In this document: in pieces, positions 46,211 through 58,235 of the stretch
Position numbering within the stretch: the stretch's first letter is position 1
Layout: each line of letters begins with the position of its first letter
Source of the DNA: Sclerodactyla briareus
Taxonomy: Eukaryota > Echinodermata > Holothuroidea > Dendrochirotida > Sclerodactylidae
NCBI GenBank assembly: GCA_026419785.1
Contig: JAODTK010000721.1
Span: forward strand, 124,001 to 188,000
Reading direction: 5' to 3'
Length of the DNA: 64,000 bases
The notes under the pieces: model-generated
The model's database searches: none
The model's input: only the letters and a program-made list of their open reading frames with translations
What the model was told of the DNA's origin: nothing
Translations under genes and position numbers: made by a program

Positions 46211-46990
46211 AAAAATGTACTGAGTAGCACAAGGCCTGTAGTGCCCCTTCGTTGGGAGCTGGTCGTTTCACTTTCATGACCGTCAAGATCCTCTAGTTGG
46301 TGCAAATCTAGATAACCCCCGTTATAGCTTTTCTTTTTGTCCACGTTCCGTTTCTCTTTCTTTCCGACGTAAATCTTTAGTTCTCGAATTTCATGAGTTC
46401 ACAGATGACGGGTACGCATAAATACACCGAAGGATATTGCGTGCGAATCGCGCCAAAACATATCACAATTTTGGGATACTGATTTGAAAAATTACCATTC
46501 ACCTCATCTTTTTTCCTGGATTCTCTCTCAAGATTCCTTATAGCCATGTCGGCTGTCTCCATTTTGATCCATGGTAAACTTCTTTCATCATAACATCCGA
46601 AGTGGAGGGCTAAGAAGGGTGGCTGGGGGCGCTTCTCCCTCATAGGTCCCGCCTCCAGCTGACTATCCAAGCCCATTTGTATATTTTATCCCACCATGCG
46701 GATGACGAAATTGCACTAACCTAATGTGAAAAAAATGCTTGAGGGCAATTCGCAATTTTTTACCACTATTTCCGCAATTGATAGTAATGTGAATCAATTC
46801 CTAACCGACCGTATTCTCTCATCTTAATCACGGGTTCGGGTTGTTAAATATGTGTGCTACTTGACGACAGAAGAAATGTGCGCGCCGCGAAATTTTTTGC
46901 ACATATCTTGATGTTTGATATAGAAATTGGATATTATAAGAGGGAATTCAAGCAATCTGCCTGAAAATGAGGAAAGTGTGAAAAGCATGA
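46211..46990. other. No recognisable gene
   Basis: A minus-strand open stretch at 46,676-46,377 has no recognised family. Confidence 0.35.
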
Positions 46991-47560
46991 ATGACGAATG
47001 CTGGTTTTAAAAGCAATAATGGTTTTTGTTTGGTGGGGAGTGGGGGAGGGAATACCATGGGGGGAGGGGGCGGAATGGTACCCACATTTGTCAATGGGGT
47101 TGCCCCCCCCCAGCACCCCTCCCCGGTTCCTACGCCCTTGACCTAAGTCATTGCAAGGCTGGGAAGTTGCTGTTGTCATTTTCGACGCCCATGAGTCTAG
47201 GGGGTGCTTTTTTGTACGCTCGCGCCGACTACCGTCAGTCGAGGCTTCGCTTATACTGCGGGGTACGCGCTGCTTTGATAATTGTTTGGGGAAATGCTCC
47301 TACGTCGCCCACGCCTGGCTCCAGAGGCTGGCTACTACCCTCTGACCGTGAAATTCAAATGATTACCCCCTTTTTTTTTCATCATACTTTCTCCTGGGAA
47401 ATGCAATTTCCGACAATCTGGGGGGTGGGGGGTTACATCTTCAAAACACTTCAGGTTTTTGTCCGAGCGAATCCATGGTCGCGCTAAGCTTCTAACATCA
47501 CTCTCCCCCACCATTTTCAAACGGAACGCGCCTTGTCTCGAATCCAGCCCATGACGTACC
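46991..47560 (-). repeat. G/C-run interspersed repeats, copies 2 and 3
   Basis: Two segments: 47,010-47,145, ending on the minus strand in CAAGGGCGTAGGAACCGGGG, then GAGGGGTGCTGGGGG; and 47,395-47,535, with GGTGGGGGG and, near 47,505, CCACCATTTTCAAACGGAAC. The second resembles 41,691-41,825. Open frames through them are composition effects. Confidence 0.4.
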
Positions 47561-49285
47561 CAAATTCTTCATTTTGAGACGTTTATGAGACACCTGTCAA
47601 ATGCGTCCTGAACGGCCAGGAATTGTGACCTCAACAGCTCTGCACTAACAATGGAACTAGTATCTTCCATAATTGCCAGTAGATGCTGAGACGCAACTAA
47701 TCAGGTTATACTTATTGCAATAATTCACTTAATGAATCTCGTAGTAATGCAATCCATCACTTTGCAGACACCACCGGTGAAACTCACTAGCCTGTTACAA
47801 AAATAAACGATTGCCTTTCTCGAAGATAGGCTAAACCTTTGCCTGTTAAATCCCTCCTGAACCACACCTTCTCCTAGAGTTTATTGAAAACGTAGCTAAC
47901 GGAACAGACAATTGATCAATGACCAGAACTGGCGATTCTAACAGATGCCCATAGGCTAAATATTTATTCTCCTGTCGCTTAGGGACTGTATGGACTAGGA
48001 ACATAACATGGTTATAATAAATGAACATGGAGAATAATTGGGACAAGGTAAATGTGTTAAGTCAACTCAGTAGGTTGCTTACCTTAATTCCTCGTGGCCC
48101 TGGAACACGTTAACCGCGTAGCAGTGGTTTTCCATCTTGGTGAGAGGTGGACAATAACCCCGAGACGTTTACCCCAAACCCAAGAGAGCACCGTGAATCG
48201 GTCTGTTAGGTCCCACGGCCAGAGTGTAACTAACTGGCTCGTCATGTATTGGTCAGGAGGGCATACAATGAAGGAGGCCATATATACAATAATGTACGTA
48301 GCTGCTGGGATTAATCTGTTAATTAACGGGCAGCTGAGTAATTGAGCATGTGTATTGCACTAAAGAGGTTGCCAAGTACTCGATCTATACAGTGGCAGCT
48401 CTGCCCTATAGAAATCATTCACTGAAAAAGTTTAAGCAGGTTCCCTGTGCGCACATTCGCGCCGTCCGTATCATGCTCTAGCTACACCACTACATGTGGC
48501 GCTGTTCCCCAATAAGCCAACTACCAATGACGAAGCCCGCGTGGAAGAGAACGGGAGTCTGTTAGAACAGATATCCGATTGGCGTTCATGTAATCCCCTC
48601 GAAACCGGGAGCGCCGCGCATTGACACCTCCGCATTTTCAGAGAAAAAAGACTCAAATGGTTATGAGGGTAAATGATTGACGAGAAAATGAAAGAAGAAT
48701 ATGTTTATTGGGTACGGGTTCATATCATATGTTGGCGGTGGACTGTAATTGTGATTTTCATCATGATAGCCTCAAGATGCCTAGTTAGCCTAGTTTTAAC
48801 ATTCCGACACGTCTGGGCTGCTTCCGAGCATCTGTATGACATGGACTTCCTCATGAACGCTTGCCCTGCATTTCCTCGAAAAGCACGGCCAACCTGTAGC
48901 AGTACGCTGTAGGAAGGCACCAGATGGGGCCTACCTCACTGTACAGTATGGGTGACCATACATTGCATTGTAATAACTTAACACATTGTTGAATTGCCCC
49001 TGCAAGAGCATGGATCGTTTTTTTCCTTGTGGAAGGGACATGGCGGATCGACTGAAACGCATCAAAGGAAAAGTATCAAGCTTTCATTGTTAAGGGTCTA
49101 ATCTGATCGTAGACTTCTTTACCGACCGTATAGCCAAACGAGAATTTATTGCTCTGATAATCACAGTGGTCCCTGTTAGAAATAAACTACTATGTTTTGG
49201 ATTTATACGAGGGAGCTGGTATGATTCAGCCCAAAACTGAAATAAGATCAATCGCCTTGCGAGGATCACCTCCATTCAAATAGCG
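47561..49285. other. No confident gene
   Basis: A plus-strand open stretch at 48,673-48,912 contains a hydrophobic run (TVIVIFIMIA) and ends at a stop. The minus frame over the same place is open too. No family or splice pattern decides between them. Confidence 0.3.
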
Positions 49286-49289
49286 GCAC

Positions 49290-49530
49290 ATGCTACAATC
49301 TTGACAAACTGTTTGGGACACCCTGCACTCTCGTTCAATGTTGGGATTCTGACCGGAACACATCGGGATAACATTGTTTGGGGAAGCGGGGGCATAGCGG
49401 ACGGGGTAGGATGAGGGGGGGGGGGTGTTTCTCTCCGACTGCCTAGTCCACACGACACGACTAACAATGTCAGTGAGCGAAGAAACGGTCAGTTGTCCCA
49501 ACTGTTTTGCCCAAGATTGTCTGAGAGCTG
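49290..49530 (+). repeat. Dispersed direct repeat, copy 1
   Basis: CTGTTTGGGACACCCTGCAC, GTTCAATGTTGGGAT, GAACACATCGGG, ACATTGTTTGGGG, a G run (49,414-49,425), TTTCTCTCCGACTGCCTAG and CAACTGTTTTGCCCAAGATT recur in the same order about 1.28 kb downstream. Confidence 0.7.
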
Positions 49531-49903
49531 GGATAACAACTTGCACTAAGTGGATTCATTGCATGAGCTCACGAACAAACCAAATAGTTTATGTGCGGCA
49601 TCCTACAATTGTCACGTGATAAAAAAAATCTAATAAAGTGGCAGTCATGTTGATGACACATTTGGAGTCCGGGCGAGAAGAATTGGTTATGATGTGCCAT
49701 TTGCGTATTTCACACGCTTTGGATGGCTGGACTGGCAACTATTCGATTATTCCGCGCGAATAAACATTGGGTAAGAACACAAAACCCGTAGACTGAAATT
49801 CACGATTTGGGTTAATGTGGTTACCAACCGCATTTTGCTATTTTTCGGAATGGGAAATGTCAGGCCAATAAAAGATCGTAGTATTTCTTGTGAATATTCA
49901 TTC

Positions 49904-49971
49904 ACGGTCCACCACTTTATCAAAAAAGGTTTTGTGTGAATAACATGTCTTTTTTCTTTGTGGTGGACCGT
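49904..49971. repeat. 68-bp hairpin, MITE- or precursor-like
   Basis: ACGGTCCACCAC at 49,904-49,915 pairs perfectly with GTGGTGGACCGT at 49,960-49,971. Inside, an A-rich and a T-rich stretch (AAAAAAGG, CTTTTTTC) prolong the stem imperfectly. I cannot tell a small inverted-repeat element from a structured RNA. Confidence 0.5.
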
Positions 49972-50569
49972 ACAGTTTTTTTTTAGGGTTTTGTAGGGAA
50001 CACATTTACGTAACGGCCATCAATCAGCAGTCTTGAATGTAAGTCAATAGTTAATTTCTGCTCACCCATGAGGTTATGGTTGCCACATTGTCACTCGAAA
50101 CACATACGCAAATGTTCGTCACGTCGTATTCAGAGTTGATGCGTTCAAAGTCCTCCTTTTAGGTCACCGCATATATTAGCGCAATATTGGGTACAGAAGA
50201 CTATAATATTTAATGCAACGAAGCAATGGCTGGCATCCAGTGCCATCTTTAACACTCAACCCCGCCCTCCCGTTTAGTGAGCTCACAGGAATTGCTTGAG
50301 TCTGTAGCTCTCGTCACGTATGTAAATCCCGCACTTCTATGGGATTCTTCATGTACCATCCAGCCTGGTTGATTTTTTTTCAAACTCTACACAGCTGTTA
50401 CTTATCCAGAGACCCCCCCCCCCCCCACACCTCTTCATTAAGAAACTACATAGGAGGCCCCCTTCCAATGAAAAACTGGACTTTTCCAACCCAAAATGAA
50501 TAAACGAACCAGCCTGAAAATATACCGCTCTGTCGCTACTCTAACCCGGCCCGATAATCTCAGAAATGT

Positions 50570-50800
50570 TGGGGCCAACCAACTGTTTGGGACACCCTCA
50601 CTGTCCCGTTCATTTTTGGGATATGATCGAACACATGGGGGGGCCAACATTGTTTGGGGATCGAGAGTAGGGGCGTGAAGGGTGGCTTCGTTTCCCTCGA
50701 ACTGTTTAGTCCTCGGCAGAACCACGACCAAAACTGCCGTGAAAGAATGTCTGTGAGGTTTTCCCAATGTTCTGTCCAACTTGAAGATTGTAGGCTTCTG
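50570..50800 (+). repeat. Dispersed direct repeat, copy 2
   Basis: Counterpart of 49,290-49,530: CTGTTTGGGACACCCTCACT, CGTTCATTTTTGGGAT, GAACACATGGGGGG, ACATTGTTTGGGGATCGA, CCTCGAACTGTTTAG and TTTTCCCAATGTTCTGTCC. A C run lies at 50,411-50,425 upstream. Confidence 0.7.
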
Positions 50801-53800
50801 CAACATTTGGCTAGTTTCTTTCTTCACAGGAGAGAAAGCGCAATGCACGACTCTCTTCCCCTATTTCACTAACAAACATATCGGCTCTACGCAGTTTCAT
50901 CACAGACCTAAATTATCGCACACGATCATGATCAGTGTATTGAATTTATGATGGACTTGTTGTAGATGACGACGACCTCTGGTGGTCCGTTTGGCCGAGA
51001 ATAATTCCAGATTTGAACGCTCTCTTTCGTTTTACTATGCAGGGATCAATGTCATGGGGAGCCTTCTGGCGATTGTGTCATCTCTTAATAATACACCAAC
51101 CTCCTTGTTGAGGAGCTCGTGCTGATGTGTGCGGTCCCCTGTGTGCATTGATAACAGCAAATGGGCGCTTCGCATAGTATGAGACTCACAGTTAAGCCCA
51201 AGTCCTAGGCAAATTAACGTGTCAAATTAACGACGGGGACAGCACTGAGTTTTCCATTCAGGCGTGGTTAGATTCAGTCCCCTGGTTTTTCTCCTGACTT
51301 TCTGTATCCCGTTTCCGACCTGACACCAACATTATTACCATGACATTCAAATCCATTTATTAATGATGAGCGCAATAATCCGCAAAGGCTATTCTAACCA
51401 GCTAACCCTTGTTCCAGTCCCTGGAGGTTCTTGTATGAGGATCTTCTTTTGGACATTCGGTTTTTTACCTTGCGTAATAAATAGCCCATTCGACATAGGT
51501 GATCTGAATTTGAAAAAATACCTAAGATAATCGACGATTAATACAATTTCCTACATTTGAAACGCCTTACCTGGAATGGCGGCCTGTGGCAAGGTAGAAC
51601 AATATATACTAATATTTTGACATAATTGCATCTTGTCCAGTGAAATCCGTGGCGTTCTGTTTCGAATGTGGTGCTTTTGAGTCTTCATTGTCCTAGTTTA
51701 TACGTAAAACAATCCATGTATGAGATGGTAAAATGAGCTAAGTAACACTCACATGAATTTGGGCAAACCGACGAGTTTATGTGTCACTGAACATTTGATG
51801 GTAGAACTGTCTACGTCAGAATGGGTCGGGTCACCTCCCTAAGGACATCACCTACTTGCACAAAGTTTCTCTTTTATAAAGTAAAACGATAAATAACAAT
51901 TACAACACTAGAAGAATAAATGTGACCGTGCGCTTTACCGAGATATAATAACTAACTCTACTGTTCTTCCAAAAAATAGGCACTAAGCAACACAGTCTCA
52001 CTAAATAATCCCATATAATTGAACAGCTTTCTTGGGAAACACAATTATATTCTGTATCCTCGCATGTAATGGTCAACATGACAATTCGATGCCATCAGCT
52101 TATATTGTTATACATATTCTAGGATACAGTCATTTACCTTTCATTTCATGCCTGCCTGTGCAAATGCTTTCCTACTTCACCAAGTCGTCACTAAATACTT
52201 TCTGTCGGGAACCTTACCGATCATAGTCCTTGGTTTACGAGTATAACTATCGTAGTGGATTTTTAACCTAATAATGGTTGATAGCAGCCATCTTCGCTGT
52301 TAGTTCATCATTTAATTATGTAATGCTTCAGTCTACAACTGTTGTCACATATATACCATAGTATGTGTTTCAGTGAAGACACATGTCATTCAGCCTATAT
52401 GTGATATAAGATCTTGAGCATTGGTCCACAACATCGTCCCATACCCAAATCAGAAAATAAGTTAATTGTGTTCTACCAACCAGGTATGACCCACATTATA
52501 TAATAAACGATTAAAATGTAAGTGATTAATCGGACCCTCGAAACAGCTTTCCCAAAGCAGAAATACACAGAATAGACTAGCTTCTCTTCTTCTGCAATTG
52601 ATTCCACCCAGCATGAGTGATTTTTCAAGAGACCCGGTCTCGCGTGGGTGTTTTCACTGAACCCTGATCGTGCCGCTCCAAGGCACAATCGGTGAATATC
52701 GGAAATCTCATTATTATAAGTAACAAGTCAAAGTCACTCAATTGTTATACATGAACATTAGAGTAATAACGCCTAACGCCTGCATGCTCGCTTTTTTCAA
52801 AAACGTCTGGTATTAATCCTCGTCAAGACTGGTCCGGAGAGGTTAGATGCGTCGTCCAGACTGTGTGTGATCAGAGGGATACACCATTATCAGGGAGTTA
52901 GTTAATAAATAATTTTTGAGCTCACATGATGTTATATTCGTCTCCGCTATATCACTTTAGACACTGGGTTTGAAAAACTGTTAACATTCGCAAACTTCAT
53001 TTGTATCACTCCATACGATAACTTTTTACCATAACTGGATCAAGTTTGATTAAAAAATTCAAGAAATTTCCTTCGTGCCCAATTATAGCATTATGATGAT
53101 ATTCATGCGTAGATCTTCCAACAAGCTTCAATACAACAACAAGAACAATCTTCTTAGCTATATTCCTCATTTTCATTACAACAAAAATCAATATTCGTCA
53201 TCCAACATCCGGTTGAAATTGCCTCCTAGGCTCCTGTTTATGCCTCATGTCATGGCCTAATTCGATTATCTGATCTTTTCTTCCAAATTCAGGTGTGTTT
53301 ACACCGGTATTCGTTAGGTTTCTATACCAATAGATTTGTGTGAGCTAGTCCCAATTCTCATGTTCACATGCTGTCAAGTTAATCTTGGATATTGGTGCCA
53401 ATCGCGAAGTCTGTCACTTTTACAGGCTGATTACACGTGTTGCTGTATATACATGGTCTGGCTTCTGTTTCTCGGTTACATCCGTAATCACCATCTGCGC
53501 CAATCCCTAGTAGTTCGATATCCTGACTCCAATTGTATTTTTCCCATTCGAAAGAGTGATATTAAAATCACACATAACAACGGCATCTAAATTAGAAGTT
53601 CACGGGCAAGCAAACATCTCATTTAATATCGGGCCATTCTCTGATGGGCGATGCAACACATGTATTAGGATATTTTGAATATTCCCTACTCAATCTCATG
53701 CCGTTGCACTGCTGTCAGCCCCCATTAGTTTCCTCCAAACCCGTAAGTGCGGGCATATTCTGATGACAACGCGTGATTCGTATCGACTAAGTGATGTTCA

Positions 53801-55420
53801 ATCGTGGACGTTTCGTTTCGTACCATATCGCATTGCGTTTCTTGAATTGGTCTATCACAGCCATGTTTGCATTCAAATCCTGCTGACTGCTCTGAAGACC
53901 GTCCGGTTCAGTTATGTGACCCTGTAGACGAGCAGCAACCTGAACAGAAATTCGACCTACCTCCAAACATCTCTCCTCTCGAATTCTAGAATCCACTGTG
54001 AATGGTACTGCAGCGATTAGTGGAGGCAGTTCGAGTGGAACATTTTTAAGTGCATGACAATTTTATTTTGGTCAGGTTTTGGGTATGCTACATTCGGGAC
54101 TTTCGCTGCTAATTGTTTGTCGCTTCCACACAGTGACTCAAGCCACGATACAAACGCTGTGGCAACGGTGGTTCACGTTAGTCACTAGTTACTAGTACAG
54201 TAACCCATCAGCTAATTAGCTTTGTCTAAACATTCGTGTTGTCCATGAAGACCAAAAAAAACCGAAATTGTTGCGCTCTTTCGACAATTTGTCTAACTTT
54301 CTTTACCATACAAAGCTTAAAACTCCACTTTAGCTACTGTCCAATTCGGATATTTTGCAACGACTATCACAGGCTAGGTATCTCAAACGCTATCATTTAC
54401 TTCATTATATTACGTTGTTTTCGTAATGTGTAGCATAGATTCCATCTGTTGTATACCTGGAATAGGAAGGTGCTACTACTACTGCTTGAGTGTCTTCCTG
54501 CAGATTAAAAACAGAATGTCGCCAGATGTTTGCAACAATTCGATATTCAGCAATGCAACATGTATGATAACTACAGTCACCGTCATCATTGTCAAACTGA
54601 CTCCGGGTCAGTGAGTGGCAGTAATCGCAGTGAACAGAACAGGACTCCTGTCGCTGGAATATTGACAGAAATTCGATTGGTTGACACAATTTTCTTTCGT
54701 TTTTACTTCAGGTTGTCTACCATGTCTGTGAACGGTTTTTTTTCACATATGGGGATCAGTTTGCTATGTGTACATAAACTCACGTAATTTAATAGATACC
54801 ACGCCTCGATGAAACAAATGGATGAAATGGGAGGAATCTCCAGCGGAATAAAATTTAGGTTGATAATAGAATAGTGTCACTATAATATTTGCATAGGAGT
54901 CTTGTCGCTAGCCTGAGTGATTATTAATGATTGACAACACCGCAAATTATAGTATGGAGGATCTAATGTTAGAGAATCCGGTACACTTTAACGCATTTCT
55001 TAATAGTGATAATGTGAGTGCCTATATAGTGCCTTTTCCAATGTACAACGGCGCTGGGGAACATCCTCAAAGCGATCACGAACACCCGATCATCGGAATC
55101 CGTACGCTCTCCGACGATCCCTGAAAACTTGTTGCTGCAATTATAGGCGCATAATGTTGAGGCTGGTCGGCCCTGTGGGCTTACTTCCAACTCATACTTT
55201 TTCTTATTTGAAGTCTGGAGTATATAGGTACTTGGTACACCTATGTAGCCTATAAATGCTATATATCACGTTATAGCGAACGTGACTCAGATGTTGAGAA
55301 CATTTGCAATAGTTGTAACGTTTGAAATTCTATGTTGTCATCTAAAGCTTACAATTCTTCACATGTTGTGCGAGATCTAACATCCATTATTTTCGAAGAG
55401 CTATGTACATTGTTGGATTA
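50801..55420. other. No confident gene over 4.6 kb
   Basis: Several short open stretches: minus 53,996-53,787 (polar, ends KRPRLNIT); plus 54,500-54,614 between a good acceptor (TGTCTTCCTGCAG) and a possible donor (GGTCAGTGAG), encoding an N-glycosylation-rich, hydrophobic segment with NNS and NAT; and plus 54,927-55,124, reading MIDNTANYSMEDLMLENPVH. No family is recognised for any. The 54.5-kb piece is the best exon candidate by its borders. Confidence 0.3.
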
Positions 55421-55423
55421 TAG

Positions 55424-56486
55424 TTTTAAATATTCGTAACCAAGTGATAGTATTTGGAGCAGTTTTACATATTTAATCGGGATATTTGCGAACTCACAGG
55501 CGATCACGGATTCAGTTTTCGATGGAGTAATGTCAGGCAGACCGGCCACTGCGGCTACTAAACTACTCCTCGAGGGGTGGAAGAAAGAAGGGGGCTTCAA
55601 TGGCATGTTCTGCATAATGACCAATGAAGTTATACGGGATATCACACACGTGTGATTACCAATGCTGAGGTTAGAAAATAGGTCAGAAAAATCCGTCAAT
55701 TCCATGTTGTCGGCGTGATCGAAATGAAAACCGATAAATTCCAAGAAGGTTACGTGGGAAAAGGCCTTTCTTCCAGGGGCAGCGAGGCTACATTACAACA
55801 GTGCTTCCGAATCAAGGCGATATCTCTCAAACCCAAATATACATACCATACCGTTCTTTTCCCCCTTTTCTACAGAAGTCCTGAAAGTTACGGAACTGCT
55901 TATATATGCTGACCGTGTTCGATAACGGCTCCCGAACGAAAACAACCTTGCGATAACTCCGTAGTTTCCTCCTCGCGTTTCAGAGTCCTTTGTTTGAAAA
56001 ACCGGGTATTGATGACCTCCCTCTCTCCAAGCATGGCTGGAAAAGAAGTTCCGGAAGACAATCGACCACATCTTAGTAGAACTCACTTTGGTATGTAGCA
56101 AACATGAACTCCTGCGGTGATCATCTACTAGAAGCCTAAGGCGCCCATGTACCTCACCGGAGGGCGTGTAGGTTGAGTAAATTCTGAGAGAACTATGCTC
56201 TGACGTTTTCTGGTCTCCGTTTTGTTCCCTCAAAATTGGGTCCGATGGTGGTTCGGTAGTATTGGATGTTCTGATAACGGCGGTGAGGGACAGCGTGTCG
56301 GCCGCACAACGGAGAGGTTGGCTGACTTTCGGAGCCAGTAGATTCGAACTCAAGTTCGTGGCGCACAACGGAGATGTTTGTCTGACTTCGGCGTATATTT
56401 CGAACTCAAAGTGTCGGGCGCACAAACGAGAGGCTTTGTCTGACTTCGAGCCAGGAGATTCGGAACTCAAGTTTGTGTTTCTTTGT
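55424..56486 (-). CDS. Second carbohydrate sulfotransferase copy, catalytic exon
   Basis: Paralogue of exon 2 of the gene at 34.8 kb. After TTCGCAG|ACAAAG (acceptor at 56,487) the frame runs through ILREQNGDQKTSEHSSLR, LLVDDHRRSSCLLHTKVSST and KMWSIVFRNFF (5'-PSB region, here with the T-K-M-W that the other copy lacks). GGNYGVIARLF follows, then a shifted frame over the 3'-PB site (SAYIS kept). AFSHVTFLEFIGFHFDHADN comes next, then a CVISRITSL stretch equivalent to CEIPYDFIG after a shift, and SKTESVIACEFANIPIKYVK, LLQ near the end (about 55,500-55,465). Downstream the terminal YELFNY equivalent is out of frame. No exon 1 was found between 56.5 and 60 kb. At least three frame changes are needed. 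Whether it is a gene or pseudogene depends on read accuracy. Confidence 0.75.
56300..56480 (-). repeat. ~62-bp tandem repeat inside the second catalytic exon
   Basis: Three units on the plus strand near 56,305, 56,361 and 56,424: GCACAACGGAGAGGTTGGCT, GCACAACGGAGATGTTTGTC and GCACAAACGAGAGGCTTTGT. Each leads to CTGACTTCG, a (GA)GATTCGAACTC-like block and AAGTTCGTG. They fall at the 5' end of the exon, in the stem region of the protein, and the 34.8-kb paralogue has only one unit (TTCGGAGTTCGAAGT region). Confidence 0.65.
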
Positions 56487-58117
56487 CTGCGAATACAATC
56501 AGAAAATTATGATGACAAATCAATATATTAATAACAATAATATGGGGCGAGGAAAAAAGAGATGAAGAAGAAGGGAGAGAAGTGCAGAGAAGAAAAAGAA
56601 ACGTCAATTATAACAAACCATTCAGGCTTTCGAACACATGTATCCAAAATGACCTTAAACAAGTTGAGCAATAAACATATGGGCTTCTCCATAATAGCAA
56701 CCCGAGTTTATTCCGGAATTCGTTTTTTGCATAACCTGGTGGTACGGACAGAAACGTATTTTCTTTCCGCTCTGATAATGACCTTCTGGGACAGCAACAA
56801 TACCAGAAGAAACACCCTTTCTACTGCATGCTTATGTTCGCAACATAGGCCTCATGCCTCCTTCGTAGTTGGATGATTCTCCGCGTTTTATACAAATACG
56901 GTCAACATTTTGACAACACTAGGACACTTCCGTCACCCAATCGTATTCATTAGGAATATGTTATTCAGTTTATTACTCTCAGTCTGTTAACTAACTTTTT
57001 TTCCATTTATGCGCCACTAACGTGTTTGCACATGACTCAGTATTGAGGGTTTTGTCCCATTCACCATCAACATTAAACCGTTGTGTTGCGCTGTTGTTAT
57101 CTGCCCAAAGACGTTGTGATATTGGCAGATTTTGGTAGCGTTGCTCTGGTGGACGGATTGTCAAGATCTTGGCAAGAAAAAGATGCGCTTGAGCCCCTCG
57201 CCTATGAATATTATTTAAGTAAATTGCAAACAAAAACAACATCGGTTGGGGGACCATCCACTATAGGACATCTGCCACTAATATTAGATCATCTCAGTAT
57301 TCCTGTCGTTGAGTGTTGCCTGAGTCGTTGAAGGCATGACGCCACTTACACATCCTTCCGGCCTTCTATAAATATAACTACTGGTACACATTGGAATAAA
57401 GACTTTTGGCGCTCCCTATTGTCAGTTAAAACAGTTTGAGGAAGGATTTACATTTCAGTGCGAAGAGATTTTCACTAGAATACATTTCTTGTTATAGACC
57501 ATTTCCCCCTGTGATTATTTACTACCTCAACTTCGCCGCTCCTATCTGTCTTGGATAATTTTGGCAGAGGTGTTTTCGTGTGATGCGGGGTCAGACCAAG
57601 GACAGTCCGTTGGCCGGGAGGAAGGCCGAGGTAATTTGGAAACAGTGGGGTGAATGCGGTATGGTACCGTCCATACCAATTTGAACTGATCAGACAAAAG
57701 CATTGTGGACCTTGACCTGACCTAAAAACGATGGAGACAAAGTACACATCATGGGTACCCGCATACCAAGAGGGCTACATCCAGCTAGGTGTGTAGGAGG
57801 GGGGGATCGTGTTGACAAGCTAGAATCACAATATGTCAATTTTTCCACAATTTCCCCATGGTTCTCCAAAATACCCCATTCCACGCCAAAACATTAAGTT
57901 CTGTACTCCGCTGGAAAAAGGTGCAGGCTAAATTTAAACTGATTAAACCTTAACATTTTGAGGTATTTCTCATGTTAACAAGATGTAGGAACTTTTACAT
58001 CTTTCGACTCTCCGTTGACCTTTGACGACCCCAAACAAAAGGGCTCATATACTCATGTAGCAAGATGAGATCCATCAGTTGGTGAGATGAGTTATCAGGT
58101 TATGCGTTCACAAAAAT
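56487..58117. other. Upstream of the second sulfotransferase; no exon 1 found
   Basis: Contains the AT-rich intronic run at 56,521-56,541. Open stretches on both strands at 56,991-57,331 overlap each other and match no family. The expected signal-anchor exon was looked for on the minus strand and not seen. Confidence 0.35.
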
Positions 58118-58235
58118 CAAACACACACACGCCCCACACGCACGCACACACGGGCGGCACATAACACAGCACGCACGTACGTAGCACACACACACACAAA
58201 CACACACACACGAACACCAAAACACACACAACAAC
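58118..58235 (+). repeat. (CA)n-rich microsatellite
   Basis: Interrupted CA repeats with CG steps (CACACACACGCCCCACACGC and on). Frames through it giving Cys/Val-rich peptides are artefacts. Confidence 0.9.

Noticed and set aside
48673-48912. Open frame with hydrophobic run, plus strand
   Set aside because: The opposite strand is open over the same bases and no splice sites or family support either one.
53787-53996. Possible small polar protein on the minus strand
   Set aside because: No homologue recognised and no convincing splice borders; noted within the gene-poor stretch only.
56991-57331. Open frames on both strands
   Set aside because: Mutually overlapping and without recognisable family; cannot choose, likely chance.
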